Shown: piece after piece, positions 1 through 8,245 of the stretch
Layout of the letters: every line of letters begins with the position of its first letter
Numbering within the stretch: position 1 is the stretch's first letter
Assembly: GCF_000718165.1 (NCBI RefSeq)
Contig: NZ_JOEY01000007.1
Coordinates: 248,001-312,000, forward strand
Direction: 5' to 3'
DNA length: 64,000 nt
Origin: Streptomyces fulvoviolaceus
GTDB taxonomy: Bacteria; Actinomycetota; Actinomycetes; Streptomycetales; Streptomycetaceae
Made by a program: the position numbers and the translations under genes
The notes under the pieces: generated by a model
What the model saw: the letters and a program-made list of their open reading frames with translations, nothing else
Database searches by the model: none
What the model was told of the DNA's origin: nothing

Positions 1-156
1 CCGCCCGTGGACGACCTTCATGATCTCGTCCGCGTCCAGCCCGTGCCGCTCGGCCCAGCGCCGCCAGCAGCGCTCGACGACGGCGTCGGAGTTGACGAGA
101 GTGCCGTCCATGTCCAGCAGAAGGGCACGGGCGGTCAGCACGGCGGTGGCCGTCAT
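1..156 (-). CDS. HAD-family phosphatase, N-terminal fragment (cut by window edge)
   Basis: Only the first 52 codons lie in the window; the gene continues past the left edge. The start is an ATG read leftward from 156. Residues 14-20 read LDMDGTL, the haloacid dehalogenase motif I whose first Asp forms the phospho-aspartate intermediate and whose second Asp is the acid/base. It is followed by VNSDAVVERCWRRWAERHGL, the helical start of the cap typical of beta-phosphoglucomutase/GS1-like sugar-phosphate phosphatases. By family knowledge it would be a cytoplasmic Mg2+-dependent phosphatase of a small phosphorylated metabolite. The substrate cannot be told from this part. The 206 bases between it and the next gene hold only a short tandem duplication. 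Confidence 0.85.
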   Translation of the reverse strand, partial: MTATAVLTARALLLDMDGTLVNSDAVVERCWRRWAERHGLDADEIMKVVHGR

Positions 157-311
157 CGGCAGCTCCAGACACAGACGAGAAGGGGGCGTACCGGCAACCC
201 CCGGAGGGACAAGGCGGCCCCGCCCGCCGGTCAGGGAAAACGGGCGGGAGCCACTTTGTTTCTCCACGGTACAAAACCGAACCGCTTTGCGCCACCGCCT
301 CCCGGCACAGT

Positions 312-359
312 TCACTCACCGTTCAGCTCGGTCGGTCGCTCACCGTTCAGCTCGGCCGG
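312..359. repeat. 24-bp tandem duplication (two units)
   Basis: Two adjacent 24-base units, 312-335 and 336-359, differ at two positions (core CTCACCGTTCAGCTCGG). A third, decayed start (CCTCAGCCGGTCACCG) follows inside the end of the neighbouring gene. The duplication lies just beyond the stop codon of the GDT1-type transporter gene. It looks like replication slippage. I see no hairpin or regulatory role. Confidence 0.7.
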
Positions 360-362
360 CCC

Positions 363-944
363 TCAGCCGGTCACCGCTTCCCACAGACTCCACACCCCGA
401 GCCCCAGCATCAGCAGCGCCGCGACCTTGGTGATGAGCTTCAGCGGAACCCGCTTCATCAGGGCCTTTCCGCCGACGATGCCGAGTCCGGCCACCGCCCA
501 CAGCGCGAGCACCGCGCCTAGTCCGACGGAGAGCGGGTCGTCGTAACGGGCCGCGAGGTTCGCCGTCATGATCTGGGTGAGATCACCGAACTCGGCGACC
601 AGAATCAGCATGAAGCCCGCCCCCGCGACCTTCCAGAAGGACTGGTTCTCGGGACGCCGGATCTCCTCCTCGTCCTCGTCCTTCTTCATGAGCAGCACAG
701 CGGCGCCGCCCAGGAACAGCACGCCGGTCAGCGCGTGCACGAGCTGCTGCGGCAGCAGCGTCAGCACACTGCCCGCCGCGACGGCGAGCGCGACATGCAG
801 CGCGAAGGCGGCGGCGACGCCGGCGAAGACGTACGAGGCGCGATAGCGGGTGCCGAGGACGAGGCCGGCGAGCGCGGTCTTGTCCGGCAGTTCGGCGAGG
901 AAGACGACGCCGAAGACGACGGCCGTCACGGTGAAGCTGATCAA
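363..944 (-). CDS. TMEM165/GDT1 family (UPF0016) membrane transporter, likely Mn2+ exporter
   Basis: A 193-residue, six-segment hydrophobic protein with the two family signatures: ELPDKT at residues 18-23 and EFGDLTQ at 118-124, the E-x-G/P-D-K/T motifs that form the cation site between the two three-helix halves. A charged cytoplasmic loop (KKDEDEEEIRR, about 87-97) separates the halves. Known members export Mn2+ (bacterial MneA/MntX type) or move Ca2+/Mn2+ in the eukaryotic Golgi, so export of excess Mn2+ across the cytoplasmic membrane is the likely job. The start is a TTG at 944 preceded by GAGGGA. The leader does not show a recognisable manganese riboswitch. Length is normal for two-repeat bacterial members. 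Confidence 0.88.
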   Translation of the reverse strand: MISFTVTAVVFGVVFLAELPDKTALAGLVLGTRYRASYVFAGVAAAFALHVALAVAAGSVLTLLPQQLVHALTGVLFLGGAAVLLMKKDEDEEEIRRPENQSFWKVAGAGFMLILVAEFGDLTQIMTANLAARYDDPLSVGLGAVLALWAVAGLGIVGGKALMKRVPLKLITKVAALLMLGLGVWSLWEAVTG

Positions 945-1172
945 GGTCCCTCAATCGGTCGGGGCTGCCCCACCGAGAGTGTTACTGCAAAACGACACCT
1001 CGGCACGGCAGCACACAGTCAGTGCACTACTGGCCGAAGGTCTCGCTGGCCGGTCACATGTGACCTGCCTCCGGGCGCCGGCTCAGACGAGCTGAGCAGT
1101 ATGTCGACGGTCCGGCGAAGAGCTACTCCCCTTCTGCGCCGTCAATCATACGAGATCGTTTCGCGATAAACC

Positions 1173-1201
1173 TTGTCATGTCATGTACGCGTCACTAGCT
1201 T
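1173..1201 (+). promoter_or_regulatory. Housekeeping-type promoter for the secreted nuclease gene
   Basis: TTGTCA (1173-1178), a 17-base spacer and TAGCTT (1196-1201) fit a main-sigma-factor promoter. Transcription would begin near 1208 and give a leader of about 80 bases. The rest of the 344-base gap between the transporter and the nuclease gene shows no gene. Confidence 0.5.
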
Positions 1202-1288
1202 CTTACCGAACGCACACCTCCCGGCAACACAGAGCCGCGAGCATTCCAACGCTCGCGCTCAACACCCCCACCCCCCAAGGGAGTTCGC

Positions 1289-1933
1289 ATGCCGAAGTTC
1301 TACGCGCGTCGACGGCTCAGCATACTCGCGGCACTCACCGGACTCATAGCCTCGGTCGGACTTTTCAACGGTCCGACCGCCTCCGCCGCTCTCCCCACCC
1401 CGGTCAGCGCCGCCACCGCCCGCACCTACCTCGCCTCCCTCACTGTGGCGACCGAGGACCGCACCGGCTACGACCGTGATCTCTTCCCGCACTGGATCAC
1501 CATCTCCGGCACCTGCAACACCCGTGAGACGGTCCTGAAGCGGGACGGTACGAACGTCGTCACCAGCTCCGCCTGTGCCGCGACCAGCGGCTCCTGGTAC
1601 TCCGTGTACGACGGCGCCACCTGGACCGCCGCCTCCGACCTCGACATCGACCACCTGGTCCCGCTGGCCGAGGCCTGGGACTCCGGCGCCGACAGCTGGA
1701 CCACCGCCCAGCGCCAGGCCTTCGCCAACGACCTGACCCGCCCGCAGCTCATCGCCGTCACGGACAACGTGAACCAGTCGAAGAGCGACCAGGACCCGGC
1801 CGAGTGGATGCCCCCGGTCAGCTCGTACGCCTGCACCTACGTCCGTGCCTGGGTCCAGGTGAAGTACTACTACGACCTCTCGGTCGACTCCGCGGAGAAG
1901 ACCAAGCTGAGCTCGGTCCTCAGCGGCTGCTGA
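1289..1933 (+). CDS. Secreted HNH-family nuclease (DUF1524/GmrSD C-terminal type)
   Basis: 214 residues. Residues 1-34 form a Sec-type signal peptide (RRR n-region, hydrophobic core, cleavage likely after ASA). The mature part carries LDIDHLVPLAEAW at about 118-130, the D-H-x-x-P core of the one-metal HNH fold, and TDNVNQSKSDQDPAEWMP further on, supplying the Asn and metal-ligand region. This is the architecture of small extracellular streptomycete DNases/RNases. Four mature Cys could form two disulfides. The role is likely extracellular nucleic-acid degradation for phosphate and nitrogen, or programmed mycelial death. The ATG start follows AAGGGAG at 8 bases. It is monocistronic, behind the promoter at 1173-1201, and next to a PhoD-type phosphatase gene that could share phosphate scavenging. 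Confidence 0.87.
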   Translation: MPKFYARRRLSILAALTGLIASVGLFNGPTASAALPTPVSAATARTYLASLTVATEDRTGYDRDLFPHWITISGTCNTRETVLKRDGTNVVTSSACAATSGSWYSVYDGATWTAASDLDIDHLVPLAEAWDSGADSWTTAQRQAFANDLTRPQLIAVTDNVNQSKSDQDPAEWMPPVSSYACTYVRAWVQVKYYYDLSVDSAEKTKLSSVLSGC

Positions 1934-2050
1934 TCCCGGGCTCCGCAATCCACGGATTCCGCACACCGGTTCCCGAACCGTGATCCGCGGAACCTCCCCG
2001 CCCACCTCCGTCGTTCCGTACCGTACGGGGCGACGGAGGAGGGGCATCAC

Positions 2051-3697
2051 GTGGCCGAACTGCGCCTGGGACCACTGCTGAGATACGCCGACGGCTCGTC
2101 CGCGACCGTCTGGGTCGAGGCGAGCCGTCCGTGCACCGCCGAGGTGCGCTGCGCGGACGGCGCCCGCGGCGAGGCCCCCACCTTCCAGGTCGCGGGCCAT
2201 CACTACGCCCTCGTCCCGGTGAGCGGCTTCGCACCGGGCACGACACGGCCGTACGAGGTGTTCCTGGACGGCACGCGCGTGTGGCCGCTGTCCGACGCCC
2301 CCTTCTCGGCGTTTCCGCCGTCCGTGATCCGCACGCCGAGTGAGGACGACAGCGTCCGCGTCGCCTTCGGCTCCTGCCGCTGGGCCGCGCCCCCGTCCGG
2401 CGAGCGGGACCCGGTCGGCCCGGACGCCCTGGACACGCTGGCGTCCCGGATCGCGGGCGACCCGGCCGGCGAACGTCCCGACGTACTCCTCCTGTTGGGC
2501 GACCAGGTCTACGCCGACGAGACCTCCCCGGCCACCCGCCGCTGGCTGGCCGCCCGCCGCGATCTGAGCGACCCGCCGGGCAACCAGGTGGCGGACTACG
2601 AGGAGTACACCCACCTCTACTACGAGTCCTGGCTCGACCCCGAGGTCCGCTGGCTGCTGTCCACCGTGCCCAGCTGCATGATCTTCGACGACCACGACGT
2701 CATAGACGACTGGAACACCTCTGCCGCCTGGGTCGAGGACATCCGGGCCACCGACTGGTGGCGCGAGCGGCTGCTGAGCGGCCTGATGTCGTACTGGGTC
2801 CACCAGCACCTGGGGAACCTGTCCCCGGACGAGCTGGCGACCGACCCGCTCTACGCCGCCGTACGCGAAACCCCGGACGGCACCGACGAGTTGCGTGCCT
2901 TCGCCTGCAAGGCCGACGCCGACCCGGCCACCGTCCGCTGGAGCTACCGGCGCGACTTCGGCCGCACCCGCCTGCTGATGGTGGACACCCGCGCGGCCCG
3001 CGTCCTCGACGAGCAGAGCCGGGCGATGCTCGATCCGGGCGAGGCCCGGTGGCTGCGCGAGCAGATGCTGGAGGAGCCCGGTTCCTGCGACCATCTCCTC
3101 ATCGGCACCTCGCTGCCCTGGCTGCTGCCGCACCTCGTGCACGACGCCGAGGCGTGGAACGCGGCGCTGTGTCGGGGCGAGAAGGGGGCACGCTGGGCGC
3201 GGTTCGGGGAGAACCTGCGGCGGGCGGCGGACCTGGAGCACTGGGCGGCGTTCCCCGCGTCCTTCGAGGCGCTCACGGCGCTGATCGCCGAGGCGGGCTC
3301 GGGGCCCGAGGCGCCGGCGACGGTGCTCGTGCTGTCCGGGGACGTGCACCACGCGTACGTGGCCGAGCCGAGGTGGCCCTCCGACGCCCCGGACGCACGG
3401 GTCCTCCAGCTCACCTGCTCTCCTGTCCACAACTCGATACCGCCGTACATACGGCTCGGTTTCCGCTTCGGCTGGAGTGCCGTGGCCCGGGCTCTCGGCC
3501 GCCGTTTCGCCGCGCACGGCGACTGTTCGCGGCCGCCGGTCAGCTGGCGCAAGACGGGCGGGCCCTGGTTCGGCAACCAGCTCATGACGCTGACGCTGCG
3601 CGGGCGTTCGGCGCTGCTGCGGCTGGAGCAGGCGCGGGAGGTGCGCGGTGGACGACCGCAACTGGTGACCGTCACGGAGTCCGAAGTCGCCCGGTAA
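2051..3697 (+). CDS. PhoD-like alkaline phosphatase/phosphodiesterase family protein
   Basis: 548 residues, GTG start with GGAGGAGGGG upstream. An N-terminal beta-sandwich PhoD_N-like region (about 1-100) precedes a metallophosphatase domain with GDQVYADE (150-157), FDDHDVIDDWN (about 218-228) and GDVHHAY (about 430-436), the metal-binding Asp, His and Asn clusters of the Fe3+/Ca2+ PhoD family. There is no signal peptide or twin-arginine motif, unlike classical secreted PhoD. A cytoplasmic phosphodiesterase of unknown substrate is therefore the safer reading. This cytoplasmic subgroup is common in actinobacteria. The gene stands between the nuclease and the FAD protein, all in the same direction but with gaps over 100 bases, so an operon is not implied. 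Confidence 0.88.
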   Translation: MAELRLGPLLRYADGSSATVWVEASRPCTAEVRCADGARGEAPTFQVAGHHYALVPVSGFAPGTTRPYEVFLDGTRVWPLSDAPFSAFPPSVIRTPSEDDSVRVAFGSCRWAAPPSGERDPVGPDALDTLASRIAGDPAGERPDVLLLLGDQVYADETSPATRRWLAARRDLSDPPGNQVADYEEYTHLYYESWLDPEVRWLLSTVPSCMIFDDHDVIDDWNTSAAWVEDIRATDWWRERLLSGLMSYWVHQHLGNLSPDELATDPLYAAVRETPDGTDELRAFACKADADPATVRWSYRRDFGRTRLLMVDTRAARVLDEQSRAMLDPGEARWLREQMLEEPGSCDHLLIGTSLPWLLPHLVHDAEAWNAALCRGEKGARWARFGENLRRAADLEHWAAFPASFEALTALIAEAGSGPEAPATVLVLSGDVHHAYVAEPRWPSDAPDARVLQLTCSPVHNSIPPYIRLGFRFGWSAVARALGRRFAAHGDCSRPPVSWRKTGGPWFGNQLMTLTLRGRSALLRLEQAREVRGGRPQLVTVTESEVAR

Positions 3698-3884
3698 TCG
3701 GCCTCTTTGGACCGTTTGTTGCGGCCGTGGCCCGGGATGCTCGTGATGCATCCCACAGTCCCCGCCCCCAGGGGTCGGCTCTCCCTGCCCCCGACGGCAT
3801 GATGAGGCGGACCGTCCGCTTCCAGTGGGCGGTTGTATGCCATACGGCTTCACCACGCGCCCCACACGCCCGGGAGTCCCCCTC

Positions 3885-5774
3885 TTGCCCGCACCGACCA
3901 CGGACCACGTGCCCGTCTCCGTCGCCCTGGTCGGCGCGGGCCCGCGCGGCACCAGCGTCCTGGAACGCCTCTGCGCCTCCGCCCCGGAACTCCTCCCGCC
4001 CGGGGTACGGCTGACCGTCCATGTCGTGGACCCGGCCCCGCCGGGCCCCGGCCGGGTCTGGCGCACCGCGCAGTCGGCCGAGCTGCTGATGAACACCGTG
4101 GCCTCCCAGGTGACCCTGTTCACCGACGACAGCGTGGACTGCTCGGGGCCGATCACACCGGGCCCCAGCCTGCACACGTGGGCGGGCGGCGAGCTGGGCC
4201 CGGACGACTACCCGACCCGCGCGCTCTACGGCCGGTATCTGGAGTGGGTGTTCGCGCGGACGGTGCGCGAGGCGCCGGAGTCGCTGCGCGTCGAGACGCA
4301 CGCCGCACGGGCGGTGGGGCTCGACGACGCCCCCGACGGCAGCCAGTCCCTCACTCTCGACGACGGCCGCCGGCTGACCGGCCTGTCCGCCGTCGTCCTC
4401 GCCCAGGGCCATCTCCCGGTGGCCGCGGACGCCGCGCAACGGCGGCTGGCCGCGTACGCCGAACGCCACGGCCTGCACCACATACCGCCCGCCAACCCGG
4501 CCGACGTGGACCTGTCTCGTATACCGCCGGGCGAGCGGGTGCTGCTGCGCGGTCTGGGCCTCAACTTCTTCGACCACACGGCCCTGTTGACGACCGGCCG
4601 CGGCGGCCGTTTCGTATCCGATCGCGAGGGCCTGCGCTACCTGCCCTCCGGCCGCGAGCCGCGCCTGTACGCCGGTTCGCGGCGCGGCATCCCGTACCAG
4701 GCGCGCGGCGACAACGCCAAGGGCCCCTACGGCCGTCACCTCCCGCTCGTCCTCACCGACGAGGTGATCGCCCGCTTCCGCAAGCGCGCCGACTCCGGCG
4801 AGGCACCGGACTTCCTCGCGGAGATATGGCCGCTGGTGGCGAAGGAGGTGGAGACGGTCCACTACGAAGCCCTCATCGGGGCACGGGAGTTCAGGGACCG
4901 CTTCCTGGCCACCGTTCACCGCAGCCCCGAAGAGGCCGCCGTGCTGGACGAGTTCGGGGTGACCCCGGCCGACCGCTGGTCCTGGGACCGGATCTCACGG
5001 CCGTACGCGGGGCACGACTTCACCGGCCCCGGCGCCTGGCGGGACTGGCTGCTCGGCCACCTCCGGGCGGACGCGGCCGAGGCCGCGCTCGGCAATGTCG
5101 CCGGCCCGCTGAAGGCGGCCCTGGACGTGCTGCGGGACCTGCGCAACGAGCTGCGGCGGATCGTCGACCACGGCGGCCTCGCGGGCACGTCCCGCCGGGA
5201 CCATCTGGACCGCTGGTACACCCCGCTCAACGCCTTCCTGTCCATCGGTCCGCCCCGGCGGCGCATCGAGGAACTGGCCGCGCTCGTGGAGGCGGGCGTG
5301 GTGGAGGTGCTGGGCCCGCGGCTCGAGGTCCGCGAGGAGGACGAGGCCTGGGTGGCGCGCTCCCCCGAGGTGCCGGGGTCCGCCGTACGCGTGACGACGC
5401 TCGTCGAGGCGCGGCTGCCGGAACCGGATCTGCGGCACACCGCCGACCCGCTGCTCGCCCGGCTGCTGAAGACCGGCCAGTGCCGGCCGCACGCCGTGGA
5501 CGGTTACGAGACGGGAGGGCTGGACGTAACACAGCGACCGTACCGTCTGATCGACCGTCAAGGTGGTGTCCACGCAAGGCGGTTCGCCTTCGGGGTGCCG
5601 ACGGAGGGCGTGCACTGGGTGACCGCGGCGGGCGCCAGGCCGGGTGTGGATTCGGTCACGCTTTCGGACGCGGATGCGGTGGCGAGAGCGGTTCTACGTG
5701 CGGTGGGGCCTGAAACGGAGCCCCAAGCGGAGGTAAACCGGTGGCCAAATGTTGAACTTGCAAGCATTGATTAG
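3885..5774 (+). CDS. FAD/NAD(P)-binding protein (NAD_binding_9 family)
   Basis: About 629 residues from the TTG at 3885, chosen because GGGAG lies 8 bases upstream. In-frame GTG (3825) and ATG (3837) starts would add 16-20 residues but have no ribosome site. Residues 13-22 read VALVGAGPRG, a GxGxxG dinucleotide fold, and a second Rossmann segment lies at VLLRGLGLNF. The family (FAD-dependent urate hydroxylase/HpyO-like flavoproteins) is common in Streptomyces, often near siderophore or secondary-metabolism genes. The reaction is unknown, but an FAD-dependent N- or C-hydroxylase or oxidoreductase is likely. A short iron-box-like palindrome begins at its stop codon and precedes doxX. Confidence 0.8.
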   Translation: MPAPTTDHVPVSVALVGAGPRGTSVLERLCASAPELLPPGVRLTVHVVDPAPPGPGRVWRTAQSAELLMNTVASQVTLFTDDSVDCSGPITPGPSLHTWAGGELGPDDYPTRALYGRYLEWVFARTVREAPESLRVETHAARAVGLDDAPDGSQSLTLDDGRRLTGLSAVVLAQGHLPVAADAAQRRLAAYAERHGLHHIPPANPADVDLSRIPPGERVLLRGLGLNFFDHTALLTTGRGGRFVSDREGLRYLPSGREPRLYAGSRRGIPYQARGDNAKGPYGRHLPLVLTDEVIARFRKRADSGEAPDFLAEIWPLVAKEVETVHYEALIGAREFRDRFLATVHRSPEEAAVLDEFGVTPADRWSWDRISRPYAGHDFTGPGAWRDWLLGHLRADAAEAALGNVAGPLKAALDVLRDLRNELRRIVDHGGLAGTSRRDHLDRWYTPLNAFLSIGPPRRRIEELAALVEAGVVEVLGPRLEVREEDEAWVARSPEVPGSAVRVTTLVEARLPEPDLRHTADPLLARLLKTGQCRPHAVDGYETGGLDVTQRPYRLIDRQGGVHARRFAFGVPTEGVHWVTAAGARPGVDSVTLSDADAVARAVLRAVGPETEPQAEVNRWPNVELASID

Positions 5775-5784
5775 GTTCACCTAA
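5771..5784. promoter_or_regulatory. Iron-box-like dyad upstream of doxX
   Basis: TTAGGTTCACCTAA has 6-base arms TTAGGT/ACCTAA. The DtxR/DmdR iron box is a 19-base dyad with the same ends (TTAGGTTAG...CACCTAA), so this looks like an iron box shortened by five bases. It overlaps the stop codon of the FAD protein gene and lies about 100 bases before doxX. The altered arm spacing makes function doubtful. Confidence 0.3.
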
Positions 5785-5884
5785 CGTAAATGGCTCACTC
5801 GGTTCTGTCCCCAAACCGGTCCTCACGAGGGACCGGTCACCGGTTCCCACAAGGGACCGGCACACCGAAGGAGTCACCCCCCAC

Positions 5885-6334
5885 ATGACTGCAAGCCTCA
5901 ACAAGGCGCAGCCGTACGCCCTCGGCCTCTTCCGGATCGTCGTCGGCCTGCTCTTCGCCTGCCACGGCGCCGCCTCGCTCTTCGGCGTCCTCGGCGGCGC
6001 CATGGGCGGCGGCACGATCGACGCCGGCACCTGGCCGGGCTGGTACGCGGCCGTGATCCAGTTGGTCGGCGGCAGCCTCGTACTGCTGGGCCTGGGTACC
6101 CGCGCCGCCGCGCTCATCGCCTCCGGATCCATGGCGTACGCGTACTTCAAGGTCCACCAGCCGGAGACCCTGTGGCCCCTGCAGAACGGCGGCGAGGCCT
6201 CGGCGATGTTCTGCTGGGCCTTCCTGCTGCTGGTCTTCACCGGCTCCGGCGCCTTCGGCCTGGACCGGCTGTTCACCAAGCGCACGACGGCAGCGGAGAA
6301 GCCGGTGACCGAGCAGACGCCGGTGGCCGCGTAA
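5885..6334 (+). CDS. DoxX family membrane protein
   Basis: 149 residues with four hydrophobic segments (about 10-30, 50-70, 75-95, 105-125) and the typical DoxX opening, ALGLFRIVVGLLFACHGAAS. The C-terminal tail is short and charged. DoxX-family proteins are small integral membrane proteins linked to thiol/oxidative stress (mycobacterial DoxX-SodA-SseA complex) or quinone-associated electron transfer. The exact role here is unknown. The start at 5885 follows AAGGAG. The upstream leader contains near repeats of GGGACCGGT around 5829-5860. A SodC-like gene is convergent, separated by a bidirectional terminator, so an oxidative-stress neighbourhood is possible but only inferred. Confidence 0.85.
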   Translation: MTASLNKAQPYALGLFRIVVGLLFACHGAASLFGVLGGAMGGGTIDAGTWPGWYAAVIQLVGGSLVLLGLGTRAAALIASGSMAYAYFKVHQPETLWPLQNGGEASAMFCWAFLLLVFTGSGAFGLDRLFTKRTTAAEKPVTEQTPVAA

Positions 6335-6346
6335 CCCTGTAGCCGC

Positions 6347-6382
6347 GGTGCCCTCCCCCTCACCGGCGAGGAGGAGGGCACC
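6347..6382. terminator. Bidirectional hairpin between doxX and the SodC-like gene
   Basis: GGTGCCCTCC (6347-6356) pairs perfectly with GGAGGGCACC (6373-6382). It sits between convergent stop codons at 6334 and 6392. No long T-run is present, as is usual for streptomycete terminators. Confidence 0.7.
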
Positions 6383-6391
6383 GTCGTGCAC

Positions 6392-6922
6392 TCAGGCGGT
6401 CCAGCCGAACGGCACGGTGAAGCAGGCCACGCGTACTCCATGGGTGCCGGGCATGTCGTGGACGACGACGGAGGACGCCTCGCCCTGCCGGAAGCCCCAC
6501 TTGTGCCGGGCGCTCGCCTCACCCGAGCCGTCACCGTCGGCGGTGAAGTCGAGCCAGACCTCGTTGTCCGCGTTGACGTCGGCGGGGTCGGTGGACGGCT
6601 TGTGCTGGTAGTGCCCGCCCGCGGCGGCCGGGTCGGCCGCGCAGGGCTTCCGGTGCACATGGACGCCGTACTCGTGCCCGGGGTTCAACCCCTCCACCCG
6701 CAGCCGCACGGTGGTCGCGCCGCTCTCCTCGGTGCGCTGGCCCACCTCGATCCAGGCGGCGGCCGGGACGAGCTTCATGTCGTACGTCACCGCCGCCGAC
6801 GGGATGAAGGCGGTGGGCGGCGCGAACTGCGCCTCCGTCCGCATCCAGTAGCCGTGGGCACCGCCGGTGCCGCTTGCGAGTACGGCCGCGGCGACGGCGC
6901 CCGCGCATATTCCTGCCAACAT
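6392..6922 (-). CDS. Exported Cu/Zn superoxide-dismutase-like protein
   Basis: 176 residues. Residues 1-23 form a signal peptide (hydrophobic core ending GGAHG). GLNPGHEYGVHVHRKPC (78-94) matches the SodC strand with two copper His (88, 90), GGHYQHKP (102-109) supplies the bridging and zinc His, and VVVHDMPGTHGVRVAC (152-167) gives another copper-ligand His (155) and the second disulfide Cys (94 with 167). The zinc-loop Asp and electrostatic loop are diverged, so enzymatic dismutation is likely but not certain. It would act outside the membrane against extracellular superoxide. The ATG start follows AGGAACGG. It is convergent with doxX. The 214 bases upstream, before the DedA gene, show no gene. 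Confidence 0.78.
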   Translation of the reverse strand: MLAGICAGAVAAAVLASGTGGAHGYWMRTEAQFAPPTAFIPSAAVTYDMKLVPAAAWIEVGQRTEESGATTVRLRVEGLNPGHEYGVHVHRKPCAADPAAAGGHYQHKPSTDPADVNADNEVWLDFTADGDGSGEASARHKWGFRQGEASSVVVHDMPGTHGVRVACFTVPFGWTA

Positions 6923-7136
6923 GATGTGTACCGTTCCTAAGCTTCTACGGGTCTTCTCCCGTTTTTGTCGCTTTTGTCGCCCCTCTCCGCGCTACGGGAC
7001 ACCCGCCCGGGCCGCCCTCGGGAAGCGGCAGCCGGGTGAACGGATCGCGCCGAACGCATGAGCCCCCCGTGAATCTCCTGTCACACCCCAGGCGTACGCT
7101 GTATGGCTGTACTCGGGGGAATTACGGGGAGTCGCG

Positions 7137-7742
7137 GTGTTGGAGAGTGTGGGGTCGCTGACCGGCAGCCCATGGATCTATGCGGCGGTGGCCGTTTCGG
7201 TGCTCCTCGACGTGTTCCTCCCGGTCCTGCCGAGCGGCGTCCTGGTCATCACGGCCGCGACGGCGGCCGCCGCGGGCTCCGGCGCGGCGCGGGTCCCCGA
7301 CGAGGTGCCCGACATCCTCGCCCTGATCCTGTGCGCCGCCACCGCGTCCGTGCTGGGCGACCTGGTGGCGTACCGGCTGGCCTGGCGCGGCAGCCCCCGC
7401 CTGGACCGCGCGATCGCCCGCTCCCGCCGGCTGACCACCGCGCAGGAACGTCTCGGCGGCGCCCTCGCCACCGGCGGCGGCGCCCTGGTGGTCCTCGCCC
7501 GCTTCGCCCCGGCCGGCCGTTCGGTCGTCTCCCTCGTCGCCGGCGCCGCCCACCGCCGCGCCCGCGACTTCCTCCCCTGGTCCGCCCTGGCAGGCCTGAC
7601 CTGGGCCGCGTACAGCGTGGCCCTCGGCTACTACGGCGCCCAGTGGCTGGGCACGACGTGGGTGGCGACGGGGGTGTCCGTGCTGGCGCTGTTCGGAGCG
7701 GGTGCGGGAGCGGCGTACGTCATGCGCCGCCAGCCGGCCTGA
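7137..7742 (+). CDS. DedA/VTT-domain membrane protein
   Basis: 201 residues, GTG start after GGGGAG. It has a DedA/SNARE-associated (VTT) layout: an N-terminal helix with VFLPVLPSGVLVITAA (re-entrant loop region, compare F/LPxPSE of DedA), a cytoplasmic stretch with many Arg (SPRLDRAIARSRRL), then ARFAPAGRSVVSLVAGAAHRRARDFL, which matches the conserved R-x-x-P-x-x-R...G segment, and two C-terminal helices. DedA proteins help flip lipid carriers and keep membrane potential. The usual acidic residue in the first motif is replaced here by Ser/Gly. The stop codon is followed at once by an 83-base CGGCAG microsatellite. A second DedA protein is encoded at 14960-15577. Confidence 0.8.
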   Translation: MLESVGSLTGSPWIYAAVAVSVLLDVFLPVLPSGVLVITAATAAAAGSGAARVPDEVPDILALILCAATASVLGDLVAYRLAWRGSPRLDRAIARSRRLTTAQERLGGALATGGGALVVLARFAPAGRSVVSLVAGAAHRRARDFLPWSALAGLTWAAYSVALGYYGAQWLGTTWVATGVSVLALFGAGAGAAYVMRRQPA

Positions 7743-7825
7743 CGGCAGCGGCAGCGGCAGCGGCAGCGGCAGCGGCAGCGGCAGCGGCAGCGGCAGCGGC
7801 AGCGGCAGCGGCAGCGGCAGCGGCA
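7743..7825. repeat. CGGCAG hexanucleotide microsatellite (about 13.8 units)
   Basis: Thirteen perfect copies of CGGCAG plus five bases start at the base after the TGA of the DedA-like gene. It is followed to about 7960 by looser CGGCAC/GCGGCAC derivatives, suggesting an older, decaying tract. Being a multiple of three, length change would not shift a reading frame. Readthrough of the stop would add Arg-Gln repeats. Confidence 0.95.
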
Positions 7826-8014
7826 CGATAGGCGGCGCATCTGCCGCGTCTGCGGGCAGTCGTGCCGGCTACGGCAGCGCCCACCGGCACCGGCACTGCC
7901 GTAGTCGGCGCCCCTGCCGCAGCTACGGCCGCCCCACAGAAGCGGCACCCCGCAGCGCCGGGCTGCGCACCCTACCCCCGCCCAGCCCCACGCCGGGCAA
8001 GCCACGAACCCCGC

Positions 8015-8245
8015 TCAGCCGGCCTGCCGCCCGGCAACCCCCCGCACCTCGAGCCCCGCCAACAACTCCCCCGTGGCCTCGGCGATCGCATCGACCGCCC
8101 GGTCGAAGACCTCCCGGTTGTGCGCGGCAGGCGCCCGGAAGCCGGACACCTTCCGCACATACTGCAGAGCGGCGGCCCGGATCTCATCCTCCGTCGCCTC
8201 TTCGGGCAACGCGGGCGGGCGAAGTGTTTTGATGCTGCGGCACAT
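8015..8245 (-). CDS. DUF2277 family small protein
   Basis: 76 residues. It begins MCRSIKTLRPP, the invariant family start (M-C-R-x-I-x-x-L-R), and continues with an acidic helix, ALQYVRKVSGFRAP and a hydrophobic helix AVDAIAEATGELLAGL. The Cys-Arg start and the short charged helical body are conserved in actinobacteria, but no function is known to me. The start at 8245 is fixed by the N-terminal motif; longer upstream readings in the same frame have no family similarity. The reading frame ends at 8015, in GC-rich sequence trailing the microsatellite. It is divergent from the PanE-like gene. Confidence 0.85.
   Translation of the reverse strand: MCRSIKTLRPPALPEEATEDEIRAAALQYVRKVSGFRAPAAHNREVFDRAVDAIAEATGELLAGLEVRGVAGRQAG

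Noticed and set aside
945..1172. Manganese (yybP-ykoY) riboswitch before the GDT1-type gene
   Set aside because: The leader lacks the conserved GC-rich core and paired helices; only a weak AT-containing stretch is visible.
1259..4177. Long open frame on the minus strand across the nuclease and PhoD genes
   Set aside because: Low-complexity Arg/Pro/Gly translation without motifs; it is the antisense shadow of real genes, as expected at this GC content.
7122..7826. Minus-strand frame with a Leu-Pro repeat start
   Set aside because: The repeat is the complement of the CGGCAG microsatellite; the remainder is antisense to the DedA-like gene.
7826..8014. CGGCAC/GCGGCAC-rich stretch as a CRISPR-like or regulatory array
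   Set aside because: No regular spacers or equal repeats; it looks like degenerate microsatellite sequence.
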